Assembly: GCF_016808095.1 (NCBI RefSeq)
Contig: NC_068972.1
Location: 38,223,029 to 38,287,028, forward strand
Source: Vigna angularis
Taxonomy: Eukaryota; Streptophyta; Magnoliopsida; Fabales; Fabaceae
Direction of reading: 5' to 3'
DNA length: 64,000 nucleotides
Part shown: piece by piece, positions 46,219 through 59,900 of the stretch
Layout: each line of letters begins with the position of its first letter
How positions within the stretch are numbered: position 1 is the first letter of the stretch
Notes under the pieces: model-generated
Seen by the model: the letters and a program-made list of their open reading frames with translations, nothing else
The model's database searches: none
What the model was told of the DNA's origin: nothing
Position numbers and translations under genes: made by a program

Positions 46219-49200
46219 CCCCATTCATATGGCTCCCCTGGTTTGTATATGTTCAGCTGCTATACAAGATACTGTCAAATATTGTCTCCCTTTTAATGGT
46301 TGTTGTAAAAATTCTTCTTTTGAAGGTATCTTTTTGAGAGTGGTGTGCAAGGAATGCAAGTTTAAGCTACATTTTTTACTGTAATTCTTCAATACTATCC
46401 GTGGTTTATTACTATATGGTATGAAGAATGTTTCGTAATCTGAACTTTCTCTTGTCGAAAGACCAATTTTACTAAGAAAATAATCTTAATTTTTTATATG
46501 AACTTTTTAACATGAACAAATAGTTTGGCCAGTGGTGATGTAAGTAATAAGCTATTATGTTCTATGAAGTCTCCATGTAAATATAAAATATTTATTGGTT
46601 TTAAATCTGTCTAAATTTGAATATTTTTAATTAATTTTTGTATTGAGTGTGCAAAAATGTTTTTTATTTTATTTTTCTAAATGTATTGTATAATTTTATT
46701 ATTAATGACACGATGTGGTTGCTTTTTTTATATTTTATTTTTCTTGTCTTTAATTTATTGATAACTCGGTAAAAAAATTGATAAATTGAAGAAAAAAAAA
46801 GCAGAAATAATAATTATGTTATTTGTTGGTGGCAAAATTCAAACTACAACATTAAAGTAACATAATCTTGATTATGTTAGCTTTGATTAAATTTCCTTTA
46901 TATTTTTAATCTCACTTGTACTCTCTCTCCTTCTCAATGTAAGGTGAACTATAAATTTTTTAAAATTCATTTTTTTAAAGTATTTATCATGTATGTAGTC
47001 CTTTGACATAAAATAATGTTATCGTCTCTTCTCTAACTTTTCTGCGTAGGGTTTTTAAAAGTTTTCCATATAAATTCTTTTCATTTGTCACTTTTTTTTT
47101 AAAAAAAAAATATAAGATGTAATCATCAATCACAACTAAAGTTAGCTAACCATCTATTTAGTACAAGTAGGTTATTTAGTAAAATAGGTCACTAATCAGG
47201 TTTGAAAGAAATTAAGTGACTGATCTAATAAAAAAATCATAAAAAGAAATTTATAAATACAAATTACAGATATAACACATTAATTACCCTTTTATTTATA
47301 TTAAATGGGTTGGCTCACTAACTCACTTAATTATAAATTTTTTTAAAATAAAAAAAAAATTATAATTTTTTTAATTCAAATCTAAATAAATTTCACTCTA
47401 ATTCCAAAGACAATTCAAAATAAAAAATATATATCATACAATACAAGCGTAATCCAAAAACAAGCACAAAAGACGGACAAATAAGTTTTTAATATTGATA
47501 ATTTTTGTATAACTTTTTCATCTATAATATTAGAGTCTTGAATAGATAAATCTATAATATTTTTCCCCTTGAAATATCTTTTTGTTATCTCATCTACAAT
47601 ATAATAAAAAAATGATAACTAATAATATTGAAATACAAAATAATAAATAATTAAATTAAATTAAGTGGGTTGGTGAGCCAATCCGGCCCACCACGGGTTC
47701 AACTTGGATGCGCCGGATTCTAAGTGAGCTGGTTTGAAAACTAACCCGTATAAAAAAGTTACTTTTTTTTTTCAAATTCAACTCGGTTCAATATAATAAA
47801 AAAATTATAACTAATAATATTGAAACACAAAATAATAAATAATTAAATTAAATTAAGTGGGTTGATGAGCCGGGTTCTAAGTGAGCCGGGTTGAAAACTA
47901 ACCCGTATAGAAAAGTTATTTTTTTTTCTCAAATCCAACTCGGTTCAAACCCATGATGGGTCGGGTTGGTTCGCGGTTACAACTCATTTTGACAACAACA
48001 CTACTTTTATTATAATTGATTATTTTAATCAATTGAACCTCAACTAACTCATATTTTAATGATAACATTAATTACATAATTTTTAATTCGTAATAACAGT
48101 TATTATGAATTTGAATGAATATATGAAAAGGCAATGTCATTGGATATAAAGCCTCCATTATTTGTCAAGCGATTTAATTAACTTGATTGTTGTAAGTACG
48201 AGTTGTAGAACTTATTCACTTAATAATAAAAATACTCAACCATTATTCACCTTTGGTATGGATCTCACTCCCATTTTGTTATCTACTTGTTAAAAATAAG
48301 TCATGATAATTATATTATAAAGTTCTTAGGATGAATTTATGTTTATTTTTAAAGTTGCTATATTAAGAGTATTTGTTGTTCTTATCCATGTGTTTATGTT
48401 ATTCATGCTTTTGTGTAAACAAAGTCAATCGAGATCTTATTTAATATTTGAACGATGGTAACGCAGATAGTAAGATATTGCAAAATTTATATAATTACAC
48501 ACAAAATTATTATAATTCACCGAAACTTATATAGTTGAGCTTCAATTTAGCATAACAAACAAAAACTACATAATTAAATATAAAAAGTTGTTTACGTTCA
48601 AATTAATGTTTCGTTATGCTTATATCGATGATCTTTTATAATCTACTCATTAATCGAGATTAAGAGTCATCAATTTGAACTAATTTTCATATTTTAGCTA
48701 ATTTTTAACTAGTAAGAAAAAAATATCATTTACCATATATTTTGTATTAAACTTAAAAAAAAGGGGGGACTTTCTATCATGTGATATTCGAAAGAAACCA
48801 ACCACATTGAAATTATCGAAGCAATCATATTTTTGTTTTTTTCTTGAACGGAAATATAAAAAACGAAATTTCCCTGTGATTTCAGACATTGTGTTTTGTG
48901 CTGAATCAAAGTGACAGAGGTAGGTTATACTGAAATTTGAAAATTCCAAAGTAGAAAAAACCTTGTAGCCTCGGTAACAGCAAAAATATACCTTAATCTA
49001 TGTTCCCATATTATACAAAACAAAATGGTTCAGTGTTGTCTGCAATGGTTCAACAAGAAAGATGCTACACGGCTTTGCTCATTTCTTAAACCTCTTTCTT
49101 CCATTTTTCACTTTCTGGTTTTCGGTCCACTCTTATTGGCTTCAGTCTGTTCTTCTGTTTTTTCTTTTAACTTTTTGTTTTTAAATTCATTTTATCTTTT

Positions 49201-50540
49201 TTTTTTAGAAATTATCTGATTATCACACATGACATATTGTTATATATATTGATTGATTTTATTCCTTCCTCTGTTCTCATATGAAATGTTTATGTAAAAC
49301 TTTTTAGACTCAAAACAAAATAATAAATAATACCCCGTGTTATATTTTAAAATATAAATATGTATTGCATTATAAATAATCAGATAATTCTATACATAAA
49401 AAGTGACATATTTTTATACACTAAACGAATAACATAAGTCTAGCCATCTTAAAAGTATACATTAAATATTTTATTCTATTATTATTTTATAGAATTTTTA
49501 GAAAATAATGTTTTATTCCTAATTCCTCATATGATATGATTATGGTCAATCATTCTTCGTATGAAGTATTGTCTTTTTTTTGAACGTAAAACTCTTTAAA
49601 AAATGAAAAAAATAAATATAACTATTTTAAATCTCAACTATGAAACATGTGAGATTATTAGATTCGATAAGAATAACACAATGTGAGAAAAATTTAAGTT
49701 TAAAAAAAGAAATTTATATTTTTCAAACCCATTGTTTTATCATATTTTGATAAACCATAGCAGAATCTATATACAGTATTTTATAATTTTATTTTATTTA
49801 AATATTTTAAATTTCAATTTAATATTTATAATTTAATTTTTATGTTTTGATCTAAAGAATTATAATTATCATTTTTATTAAATATCATTTTATTCTAAGG
49901 CTTATATATTTATTTTTTATTAATATGTTTACTTTAATTTTTATTTCTCTTATAATATTTACGTTTTTCTTTTAATTTCTTATCTTATTAAAATATAAAT
50001 GCTTTAAATTCATTACCGTATACCCATTAGATATTAATATTTCATGTTATTGTAAATTGAAATTAAAAATTATTTAATATATCTTTATATTTGTAAATAT
50101 AATAAACAAGTAAAATCTACTAGTCAATATAATAATACTTTTGTAATTATATATTTCATTTTTAATCATAAAAACATAAAATAAAATAATAATTTCAACT
50201 TTTTATAGCCATAGTTATGTAACAAATTATTGCTATTATTTTGAATTGAGAGTTAAGAAGTTATATAGTAGCATATAAATAAAAAAGCTGTATGTAAAAA
50301 TATATATTATTTCATTATTTTAAAATGCATAAATGAATATTTTCAATTTATTCCTCGCATAAGAAAAATATCAACTTTGGAGAATATTCACTATCTTTTT
50401 TATTTAAATTAGTTTTTAATAAATCTTTCACTTTTAAAATATACTTTTTTAAATTAGTTTTTAATAAATTTTTCACTTTTAAAATATATTGCATGTCTCT
50501 CATATTTTCATAAATTCTAAAAATTCTCAAGAGTGGTATT
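46219..50540. other. AT-rich intergenic sequence downstream of NTAQ1
   Basis: The NTAQ1 3'UTR occupies the first few hundred bases. The rest is AT-rich with one tandem duplication, described separately. No conserved coding region is visible; frames at 48698-48949 and 49025-49219 have no recognisable domain. Confidence 0.55.
47590..47990. repeat. About 192-bp tandem duplication in a GGGTTGG-rich repeat
   Basis: Two copies share AATTAAGTGGGTTG.TGAGCC and TCTAAGTGAGC.GG..TGAAAAC, then TAACCCGTATA.AAAAGTTA and CAACTCGGTTCA. Anchors at 47659 and 47851 give 192 bp. The GGGTTGG/CCAACCC-type words, also at 47309 and 47960, suggest a non-autonomous DNA transposon. No target duplication was identified. 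Confidence 0.7.
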
Positions 50541-51320
50541 AAGAGTCAATATTCTTACAAGACCTTTAGAATGAAAGGAAATTTTTCACAAGTCACTATT
50601 CACTCTTTAATGATGAAAGTTTTGATCTATGAGTATAAGATACAAACTTATTTAGATATACTAGATTTATGGAAAATCGAGGAGGAAGATGGTGATTCTC
50701 TGAAAATTTTCAAAGAAGAATGTGAAGAAAATAGAAAAATTTAATCCATGAAAGTTTTAAAACTAATAAAAGAGCTTGAAAGATGAAAGAGTTTAAAACA
50801 ATTAAGGAATACTCAAACAAATTATTTGATATTACTAATAAGATAAAAATTAAAGAAAAGAAGTTTTTAGATTCCAAACTCTTTGAAAAAATTTTGGTAA
50901 CAGTGTTAAAGGAAATGACGTTATTTTATAATTACTTTGACAAAAGTGATATATGTCTTGCAAGTACAAGAGCAACAAAAAATAAAATGGTTGAAGGAGT
51001 TTTACTTTATATGAGAGAGGATGTTTCATAGTCAAGAACGACAAAATGAACAAAATAAAACACACATCAATCCAATAAGTGTTGGTGGAGGCCAGATGTA
51101 AAATGTTATCAATGTACTCAATTGGAACATGTGAAAAAAGCATACAAGTTTTAAATTCCTCAAGAAGATATTAAGATAATAAAGTACGATAATGAATTAC
51201 TTCTTACAACATCATGTGTCACAATAAACAGTCTACAAAATGTTAGATTATAGATAATAGTTATACAAACCACATAACTCATGATGGATAACTTTTTAAG
51301 AAACTCAACAAGTAAAATAT
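50540..51320 (+). pseudogene. Ty1/copia gag-protease relic
   Basis: Gag runs from about 50570 (VTIHSLMMKVLIYEYKIQTY region; EFKTIKEYSNKLFDITNKI at 50786-50842). It is followed at about 51103 by a degenerate zinc knuckle CYQCTQLEHVKKAY, in which the last cysteine is now tyrosine. Protease remains are near 51245 (IIDNSYTNHITHDG, where the family has a DSGC motif). Several stops are present and no LTRs were found. Confidence 0.65.
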
Positions 51321-51614
51321 TTCCAAATAAAAATTGAGAATGAAGAACAACTTACCGTGAAAGGAACAAGAACAATTCTATTTAAAATTAATTTAGGTAT
51401 TAAATTGATTTTTATATCTTATATATTTCTAAGATTATTCAAATATTAAAAAAAGATTCTAAGATTTTCTTTGGAAACAACCTTTATGGGATCAAATATG
51501 CTAACAATAAGTATTCAAAATTCATATCAAAAGACAGAAAAATTTGCTTTCGATTTGATCAACGAGGAATTGGTGAAGAAAATATAAAAAAATAATCCAA
51601 ATAAAAGAGAAGAT

Positions 51615-51683
51615 GATATATATATATATATATTTAGGTAAAACCTAACAATAGTTAGGTAAAAGAAAATATATTTACATAAA

Positions 51684-51735
<52 letters not shown>
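51615..51735. repeat. Two (AT)n microsatellites
   Basis: TA/AT runs lie at about 51615-51633 and 51686-51735, separated by TTTAGGTAAAACCTAACAAT-type sequence that includes a short inverted repeat (AGGTAAAACCT). Confidence 0.9.
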
Positions 51736-51739
<4 letters not shown>

Positions 51740-52816
51740 TTATTGAAACTAGAATTAGAATTTAATAGAATATTATTAAAATTTTAAGTATGAGTTCAAA
51801 GTTTGACATCTAGTAAAAAAAATAAAAATTGAGTGATATATTAAAAAACTCAAAAATATCAAATATTTAAGTTTTGGATTGAATACGGTGTTGTTTCTAT
51901 ATAAAGAATCTCCTTAATATATCAAAACAATTTTATCTACTATTTTAGAGAGTGTATTTCCTTTTTTCTCTATCATTTCTACACGGTATAATTTAAACCT
52001 ATGTTTTGCAGAAATAGGGAAAATGAATTTGTCCTTCATCTCAAAGTCTATAAAGTTTTTTTCTTTTTTCTAAACAGGAATTGGGTTCGATACGAGCTAG
52101 AAGTAAGATTTCATATTTAAATTTTGTAAACAAAAAAATAATCAGAGAAATAAATTATGTTAAAAATTATTTCTGTTATTTATACAACAAAGTTAATAAA
52201 TATTTTACGACTATAATATGTAACTCTAAAATATGCTACTATTTTTTTAATATTTTTGTATTAACTTCAGTAGGTTTTTTAATACAAGGCCGCATTTACT
52301 GCACACTCTGTGAATATTTTATATTTATGAAATGTATTTAATATTTTAAAATATAAATTTATGCGAGCAAAATAATGATACTAATATAATTTACCTACAA
52401 ATATTAAATTATTTATTATTAGCATTATTATTATTATTATTACTATTATTATATTATGTATTAAATTTAAGCACAATTATTAACTAGTTGTTCTTTTTAT
52501 TATATATTCCTTAAGCTCAACTTTAGTTTACATAAATATATAGATAGATTACAAGGACAATTAATAATATATTAATAATTTTTTTCATCAAAAATTTAAA
52601 AAATATTTGAAAACACTAAAAATTATACCTCGGTTTATTTATAATTTACTAATCCACAACTTTTAAAATATTTGATAATGTTTTTCTTTTATGAAATAAA
52701 AAGAATTAAATTCTGTTAGTACAAAAAATAGTATTTATTAAATTACTACTAGTCCAATCCTGGGATTCGTCAAGTGATAAAAAGTTTAGAGTTAAACTTC
52801 AAACCTGATTACTTGT

Positions 52817-52819
<3 letters not shown>

Positions 52820-52886
<67 letters not shown>
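52820..52886. repeat. (TA)n microsatellite
   Basis: About 33 uninterrupted TA units. Confidence 0.95.
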
Positions 52887-52889
<3 letters not shown>

Positions 52890-53355
52890 CGTCTCCTTTA
52901 TTTTAATTTATAAATCAATATTGGTATTCTTTATCTTTCGAATTTAGTTATATTCTTTATGCTAATTTAAAATTAATGTTATTACTAATTTTAGAATAAT
53001 TAGGGTTAAAAATTGTCCCAATTTTTAATGACAAAAATAATAAATTTTTCTTTTTGAAGATCCTTAAATATCACATGCTTCATTTCTTTCGAACAGTTCC
53101 ATAAATATTTAAATTGATTGAAAGCTTTTGGGGATTGATGCACCAAAAATCGTCACTTCTGTAAAACTCGTTAAATTTTTATCAATTTTAAGCACGAAAT
53201 GAATCTTTTAATAATAAGTTGCTTACATGAAAGAAGCAATGTTAATCTCTCAAATCAATTGTAAAATATGTGGATTCAAAGTATAGACAAACAATTTCAA
53301 TTCTGCAAATTTCCTGACATTAAAGTTTTCCATTTTCAAACATGTTTCAATGATA

Positions 53356-53480
53356 TACGTATCTTATGGGACAACAAACATTGGCAGAAGAACAGATTCA
53401 CGAAATTGCAAATGGGTTGGAACAAAGCAAGCATAGGTTCATCTGGGTTCTGTTTGATGAAAGTGAAGAAAAAAAGGCAT
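53356..53480 (+). pseudogene. UDP-glycosyltransferase fragment (zeatin O-glucosyltransferase-like)
   Basis: A short stretch reads YVSYGTT and, after a one-base shift, TLAEEQIHEIANGLEQSKHR and FIWVLFDES. This is the block found about a third of the way into the C-terminal half of plant family-1 UDP-glycosyltransferases, just before the sugar-donor motif. Nothing before or after continues the protein, and the donor-binding motif is absent. It is therefore a broken scrap, possibly carried in by a transposon. It lies about 0.4 kb beyond the 3' end of the STELLO-type gene. Confidence 0.75.
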
Positions 53481-53922
53481 GAACTTTCAGACCTATTTGC
53501 ATATGTATGCTAAGCCATCTTGCAGAGTTCTTATCTAGATGTAGGAATAATAGTTCTTTTTTGCATAGGCATGCAAATTCCCAGAAACCACTGCATATCA
53601 GACACGCTTCAAGTTGGTATAAAAAAAGAATCTCTTAATGGAGAGATTGCAATGCAATATTGAATACAAATACATTTTCATTTCATTTTTCACAAAAAAG
53701 AAGGGAAGAAAAAAATAAGGAATGATACAATTTTCTGTGGAAGAAATCTACACAATAAAGGGTAGGGGGAAAGAGAAGGTTAAAAACCCACCCAAGAAAC
53801 AAAAATACTGTGTAACACTGTTTTCGATTAAAAAGAGAGCGTGTAGGAGTGCTATTTAAGTGTTACATGTTTCTTGCGTCCTCTGTGGTCACCAAGTATC
53901 AAGAAGAAAGAGTTTTCTACTT

Positions 53923-56900
53923 TCAAACTAACTCCATCAGAAGTGGATCTCCTTCTGCCATTATTCTGATAAGCTTTATGAAGTCTTGCTCACTCGATAC
54001 GCTCCATGGATGAACAGCAGGAACTTTGGCAGTATAAAGAGTGGTGGAATTAGCAGGAGGATTTTGCTTGTAGATCATTGAATCAAGAACAGGGTCAAAA
54101 TTCTGAGTAGAATCTAGGGACACAAAGAACATAGGAATTGCAACCTTCTGATGAATCTCTAGATTGCCCACAAGGCTAACAAGCTCAACAAAATCACTGA
54201 TCAATCGCTGAGGAACATAAAACACCTCAGAACTGCATAATACGAGGTTCTTGTCATTGTCACTTGTTTCTTTGTAGCTCACTTGAAAGTGTGCTGGCAT
54301 CGTGCTAACAACCTTCTGTACCATGCTTGCTTGTTGTGATAACCAATCTGAACTGTCACCATTGGTTATTACAGAAGACCAAGATTCCGACACCTGAATC
54401 CCAGTAACTTTGTTAATGCTCAGAGAGAAAAGGGCTTGCACCATCTTTTAAGAGTTAAAGCCATGCTTCAAAGTAAATTGACTAAGAGTGGAAGAAATAG
54501 CATAAAATATTTTCACACTAACATTATCCTGAATGAATATGAATGTAATATCACCAACAGTATGATAGGATAATAGAGTGGAACTGTGAAAAACTTCACA
54601 GCAACAACAAATTAAAGAGTAACTAGTCCTTAACTGTAGGTGTTTGTCAGTTTAGTATTTGACTACACAAAATCCTCCCTTTCTAGTACTTGACTTAACA
54701 AAATGTCATTTGTTATGGACAAATCTAACTTTCTGCGGATTAGCTAATACATTAAGTTATGGACAATTTTATTTTGGTTTTTCTTCCCCTTTTCTTATCC
54801 TACAAGTGTTTGTTCAAAAGTTCCTCGAGTCAGACCAATGCTTACTACTGTTTTACAGATTGGAATGAGGTTTGCTACTCTAGATTAAAACTGTTTTCTT
54901 GCAATATTAGTGCATGCATTTGTAACAGGGGTCAATAAGCCCTTATAATATCAATTTGGGAGGATTTAGAATGGGTGGAGTTTCAATCATGAAGAAGTAA
55001 GAATCCACACTTGGGGTGAGAGGAACAAAATAACAATACCTTATTAGTGATCCACAGTTTAGTTTTATCTGCTTGTAGTAAGTTCCAGTAATTAAGAATG
55101 GTATTATCCTGTACGAACAAAAATCCTTCTGCACTGCTAAATTGCTCAAAAATCTTGGGTAGGTACCTGAAATCAGGCGATGGATAAAATTAAAATCATA
55201 TGAAGAAGAAAACAGGATAACAAACCTCTACAATAAGTGATATTTCTAACTTTCCCCTTCCAAAAGCTTCCATTGTCAACACAGGCTACAAAACACCTCT
55301 CACACTACTACTAACATGTTTAAAGTGAAGGAAAGTTCTGTTTCTGCTGTGATATAAGCAATTTAACTGCATTTTACTTCACCAAACAGCCAATGACCCA
55401 AAGCAATTACTTGAGATGATTTCATATTTTTTTTTTAACAAACTTCAGTCTTTTATTGCCTCTCAATCCTTACTCTTACTGATAAAAGAGAACCATCTCA
55501 GGTAATCATCAAAGCCTAGTATTTAGATTCAGAAACAATTGCAAAAATTTACAAGTCACCAATTATAATTTAGCAATAGAAAGAAATGTAAAACATAACC
55601 AGACATACCTGTATGCATAGTCCAAATGACCCTCCTCTACAACAAGATCTACATCCTTCTTTTCTGACAAAATAACTACAGATCTGAATATCCTTCCATA
55701 AAGCAACCTCCATTCAAGAGCGGTTCGTTCCACCGGCCCATTGCAGTGCATTATAAGCACCACATTCCCGAAAGTTTTCCTCCACCGGATCAAATTAGCA
55801 ATCTCATAATTCACTGTTCCTGTTTCTTCTACGCCAAGATGCACTGATGGCAACTTCTGTGGTACAAACTCTTTTCGATCACCATGACCAATATTTGGCC
55901 TAGGCCTTCCCAACTCCAACGACATCAACCTCGGCTGCTGATAGCCAACAGCCAACAAATCCTGCAGCCAAGCAGCAGTAAGCTTCACATCCGTCTCAGT
56001 CCAAAACCCCTCCTCTGCCATTGCAAAGCTCAAATCCAGAATCTTCTCAAACAACCTATGCTTATCAGACCGCCACAAAACCAAATAATCAATCAACCTT
56101 CCAACATTCACATGAAGATCCTTCTCTTCTGAAAAGGGGTACGCCTCAATCCTGTCATACCTATGGACCGTAGGTGGATAAACCGCAACATACCCACCAA
56201 CCTCCCAAAGCAGCCTCTGCCCCCAGTAACCCCTCAACACATCAGACGCCATCGTGCTCACCGACACCGGCAGCATCAAGGCCCAGAACGCCGGCGAATG
56301 GTACAGCGTGTTAAAGGAATTCAACGGCACCATCACACCCTGCGGCAGCGCCACCTTCGGCGCATGCTCGTCGAACCTCACATCAAACGCCTCCAAACTG
56401 GACTTCCGGGTGAAGTAAAACACTGAATCTACATCCGGCAGGCCATTGGAAATCCCCTGCTGAATAAACTGCTTCCCTCCAAAAACCTGAGTGTAAAATT
56501 CCTCATGCCCAATTTCCCCTGCCCTCTCCAGAGGCAACCCTCTGGGCCAAACCGAACGCTGCCCAAAATGCACATAAGGGTTCACGACGGTTCGATTCGG
56601 GTTATCGTGACTATACTGCAACAAAACCTCTTGCCTGGCACCTTCCCCTACTAACTCCACATCAAAATGCTTGCCCAAATCATCATCTATCACCTCCCCT
56701 CTATCATCAGCGTCAAAAATCTTCTTGGCACCATGCTGAATCGCAAACAAATAACCCACACTCTTTCTAACATACGAATCGTAAGGAAGGTAATCCACAA
56801 CCCTAAACCCCAAATTGGCCTGTTCCTCCAGGGACAAAAAGATCGCACCTTTCAGACTCCAATCCGACGGCGTTTTCGACCCACCAACCGCCACCACCTG

Positions 56901-57293
56901 CCATCCCTTTATCTTCACAAGCCGCCTAAGCGTGTCGCTGGGGTACCCCAACACTGAAACCACGATCCACTTCTCTGTCCGGAAGTTCGCAAACTTCGAG
57001 GTCTTGTCCGCGATCGGGGCGATCGCGCCCCACTCCACGCGCGGGTACGCGATCCGCTCGAGCTCCTGCGCCTGCTTCTCGAAGCAGAGCAGCGCCGCGG
57101 TGTCGCCGGCGTTTCGGAGGAAAAACACGGCGGCGACGGTCACGACGAGGAGCACCACGGTCACGATCCTGACGAGATTGTCAGAGACCCAGGCGGAGAA
57201 ATCGAGGCTCTTGGTAGCTGCCAGCGCCGCCGTCCGCGTTTTGGGCTTCTGATTCACTGATTTTGGAAGTGAATGCTGCTCTTGGACCATCAT
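53923..57293 (-). CDS. STL: STELLO-type Golgi glycosyltransferase (complete, 3 exons)
   Basis: STELLO proteins are Golgi membrane proteins that interact with cellulose synthases and control assembly of the complex. Exons on the minus strand: 57293-55609, 55166-55040 and 54393-53923. Borders are GT-AG with matching phase (2,283 nt, 760 residues; Arabidopsis STELLO proteins are of similar size). The cytosolic tail has KSLDFSAWVSDNLVRI, followed by one membrane helix (IVTVVLLVVTVAAVFFL, residues about 43-60) and a lumenal DUF288 catalytic region. Family blocks include FRTEKWIVVSVLGYPSD, KKIFDADDRGEVIDDDLGKH, NPYVHFGQRSVWPRGLPLE, ISNGLPDVDSVFYFTRK, VALPQGVMVPLNSFNTLYHS, GQRLLWEVGGYVAVYPPTVH and the C-terminus QDFIKLIRIMAEGDPLLMEL. 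Two DXD-like sites are DADD and VQDNT; the latter reads EDD in Arabidopsis STELLO as I recall it. The first kilobase of exon 1 is markedly GC-rich compared with the rest. Confidence 0.95.
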
Positions 57294-57600
57294 TGAGTTT
57301 GGGTGACGAATTCAAACGAACCTTCCCCCAAATGTATCTTCCGATTGACTTGAGCTGAACACCTTTCAACTCTTTCTTTTTCCTCCTAATCGAAACATAG
57401 AATGTTGCTGGTAAGTTTCTTTTGGGGTTTGGGAGTTGAAGTTTTGGTTAAGGTTGTGGTTGCCGACAGGTATGTGTGTGTGTGTGTGTCGGTTCCTTAA
57501 GCTTCAATGCAAGTGCAGGTAGTTTGGTAGAGTGGAATCTTCTTCTGGTTCAGTTGTAACATCTTCTTTTTATTTTATTATCTTTAATCCTTTTTTTTTT
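57294..57600 (-). promoter_or_regulatory. Leader and proximal promoter of the STELLO gene
   Basis: The minus-strand sequence upstream of the ATG holds the 5'UTR. A short GT-dinucleotide run (57474-57489 on the plus strand) lies about 180 bp upstream of the ATG. No clear TATA box was assigned. Confidence 0.4.
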
Positions 57601-59837
57601 TGGTTTGGTGTTGGAAAATGGACTCATTAGGTAAAACTTCACGTTAGGGTATTAATTGGATTTGGAACTTGCTATTATAATGCTTTTGATTTATGAGCTG
57701 CCATGTCAATACCTTTTCCAGATAATATCTTTTAAAACTTTCACTGATGTTAAAACTTTTATATTATCATTCATATTTTAACATATATCATATTGAAACT
57801 CGGGTACTCTCATGAGTTTTAGCAAATTTATAGTTAATAATGAATAATATATTTAAAAAGATGTGTTAGATTAGATAATGGGTTATTCTTCTTATACCAA
57901 TTTAGCACATGTTTAGATTTCTCATTAAAGTACTAGTTTTAATAGGGATGGACATTGATTATCAACCACAGTTGTAATATGATATGATTCATAGATTTTT
58001 ATTGGCTTGAAAAATCAGTTTGAGTTGAACCAAAAATGAAAAATGTTATCTTGATTTATTGGGGACAGAAGGAACCAGGGGGTTTTGTTTTGTGGGTTTG
58101 CTTGGTTCTCCTTGACTTGTTTTGTTAAATCAGCACTATTTTGTTTCCAAAGTGTAGGTGTGTTGGGATGAGAGTTAAACTGGAAACTTAGTTAACAAGT
58201 CTATTTCAAACCAATCAATGCTTTGCCATGTGCACTAACAAGTTTCCAATTAAGGGGTATATGGCTGTGACAAAACCAAAAACCTTTGATCTTGGATGTT
58301 TAGTTTGGAGATGACTAGAATGCTATCAAGACATTCCATTAAACATTTGTTTTTAATATTTTTGTATGTGTGAAGCATGCTTATTCATAGAAAAAATTAT
58401 TAGTGATATTCAAAAATGAATTATTATTTTTGTGAATGCTAAGAAAATTTAGATCTTACAAAATGATTTCATTTCATTGAAATAAGAGTGATTTGATGGG
58501 ACTCTTGCAATAGATGGAAATATAAAGGATTCCTAGAAAACTTTACCATTGTAATGTAACTTGTAAATAAGTTATTTGAGTGAACAGTACATATATTTTT
58601 TACATATTGGATAATTATTTTTTAAGTGTGATCCATGATTTATGATAAGATGGTGACCAAATATTCAAGAAGTGTGTGAAATTATGTTTTTTTTTAATAT
58701 TATATGAAAAGTAGATCATATTAATTATGTTATAGACTGGATTGATTTTGGATAAAACCCGTTACAAAGTTGGATGATTGGGCCTCGGTGCGAGCCAGTG
58801 AGGCCGACTGATTATACGATACTCGGTCTGTAAGTTTCTATTTGTTTAAAAAGAATAAAAGTTATGAAATTTAATTATTTTTATTTAAATAAACAATTTG
58901 TACATATATAGACTTTATTTTTAATTTAAAAAATTATGCTATTTGGTAGTATAGAGAATTCAACTTTTGATTATATACATTTCTTTTCCAATTTTACACT
59001 TTAATAAGTAATTGTTTTTAAATTAAAACAATTATTTTATTAATTTTATTCTTAATATTTTTTCAATTTAATCATTTTTTTAGTTTGATTATTTTTCTTA
59101 AACTAAACCATTTTTATAACTAAAATAATTATTTATAAGAAAACAAAATTATCTATAAAATAAATAAAAAATTATCTATAATATTATAATAATCTAAATT
59201 TACTTTATAATTAAACTAAAATTTATTTATTTTTATTACAGAAAACGAACATAGATGCACGTCTAACTTGTTATCATCACCTTCTGTCCATTTCTTTTAT
59301 AGGATAAAACACAAAATTCACTGGTTTCACCATTAAATTCTTTATAATACATTAAAATAATAATTATAATTATTTGACCTAATTAATGATATTCAAAATC
59401 AATTTTAATATCCAAATGTCCACTCAAAATATGTCACCTAAGCTAATAGAAATGTTACCTTAATTAAAAAAAAAAGGAAAACAACTTAAATATGGTTTTT
59501 TTCTTAAAACGTTTACAAATTTTATATTTGGTTCTTAATATATTTTTTTATTTTTAGTTCCTATTTTTTTTATATGATATTTTTCATTATATTACTTATA
59601 TTAATATTAATATGATATTTTCATGTTAGAAGTATTTAAATTAGTATGATAAAAAATTTAGAAGTAAAAGAGAAATCTAAAAATATTTATGGAATTATTT
59701 TAAAAAAACAAGCCAATAAATACAAATAAATGTATGATCAGATACAAACCTACAAGTATTTCAAAGATCAAAAGTCAAGAAAAAAAGTTATTGGAGACTA
59801 AATACGAAAATGATTGTTTTTCCAGATCGAAAACAGA

Positions 59838-59900
<63 letters not shown>

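Noticed and set aside
53268..53513. 81-codon frame over the glycosyltransferase scrap
   Set aside because: Its phase does not match most of the glycosyltransferase block; the similarity is in another frame, so this frame is not a gene.
56815..57252. Plus-strand frames opposite the STELLO exon
   Set aside because: Shadows of a GC-rich coding exon; no domains and no splice or start context.
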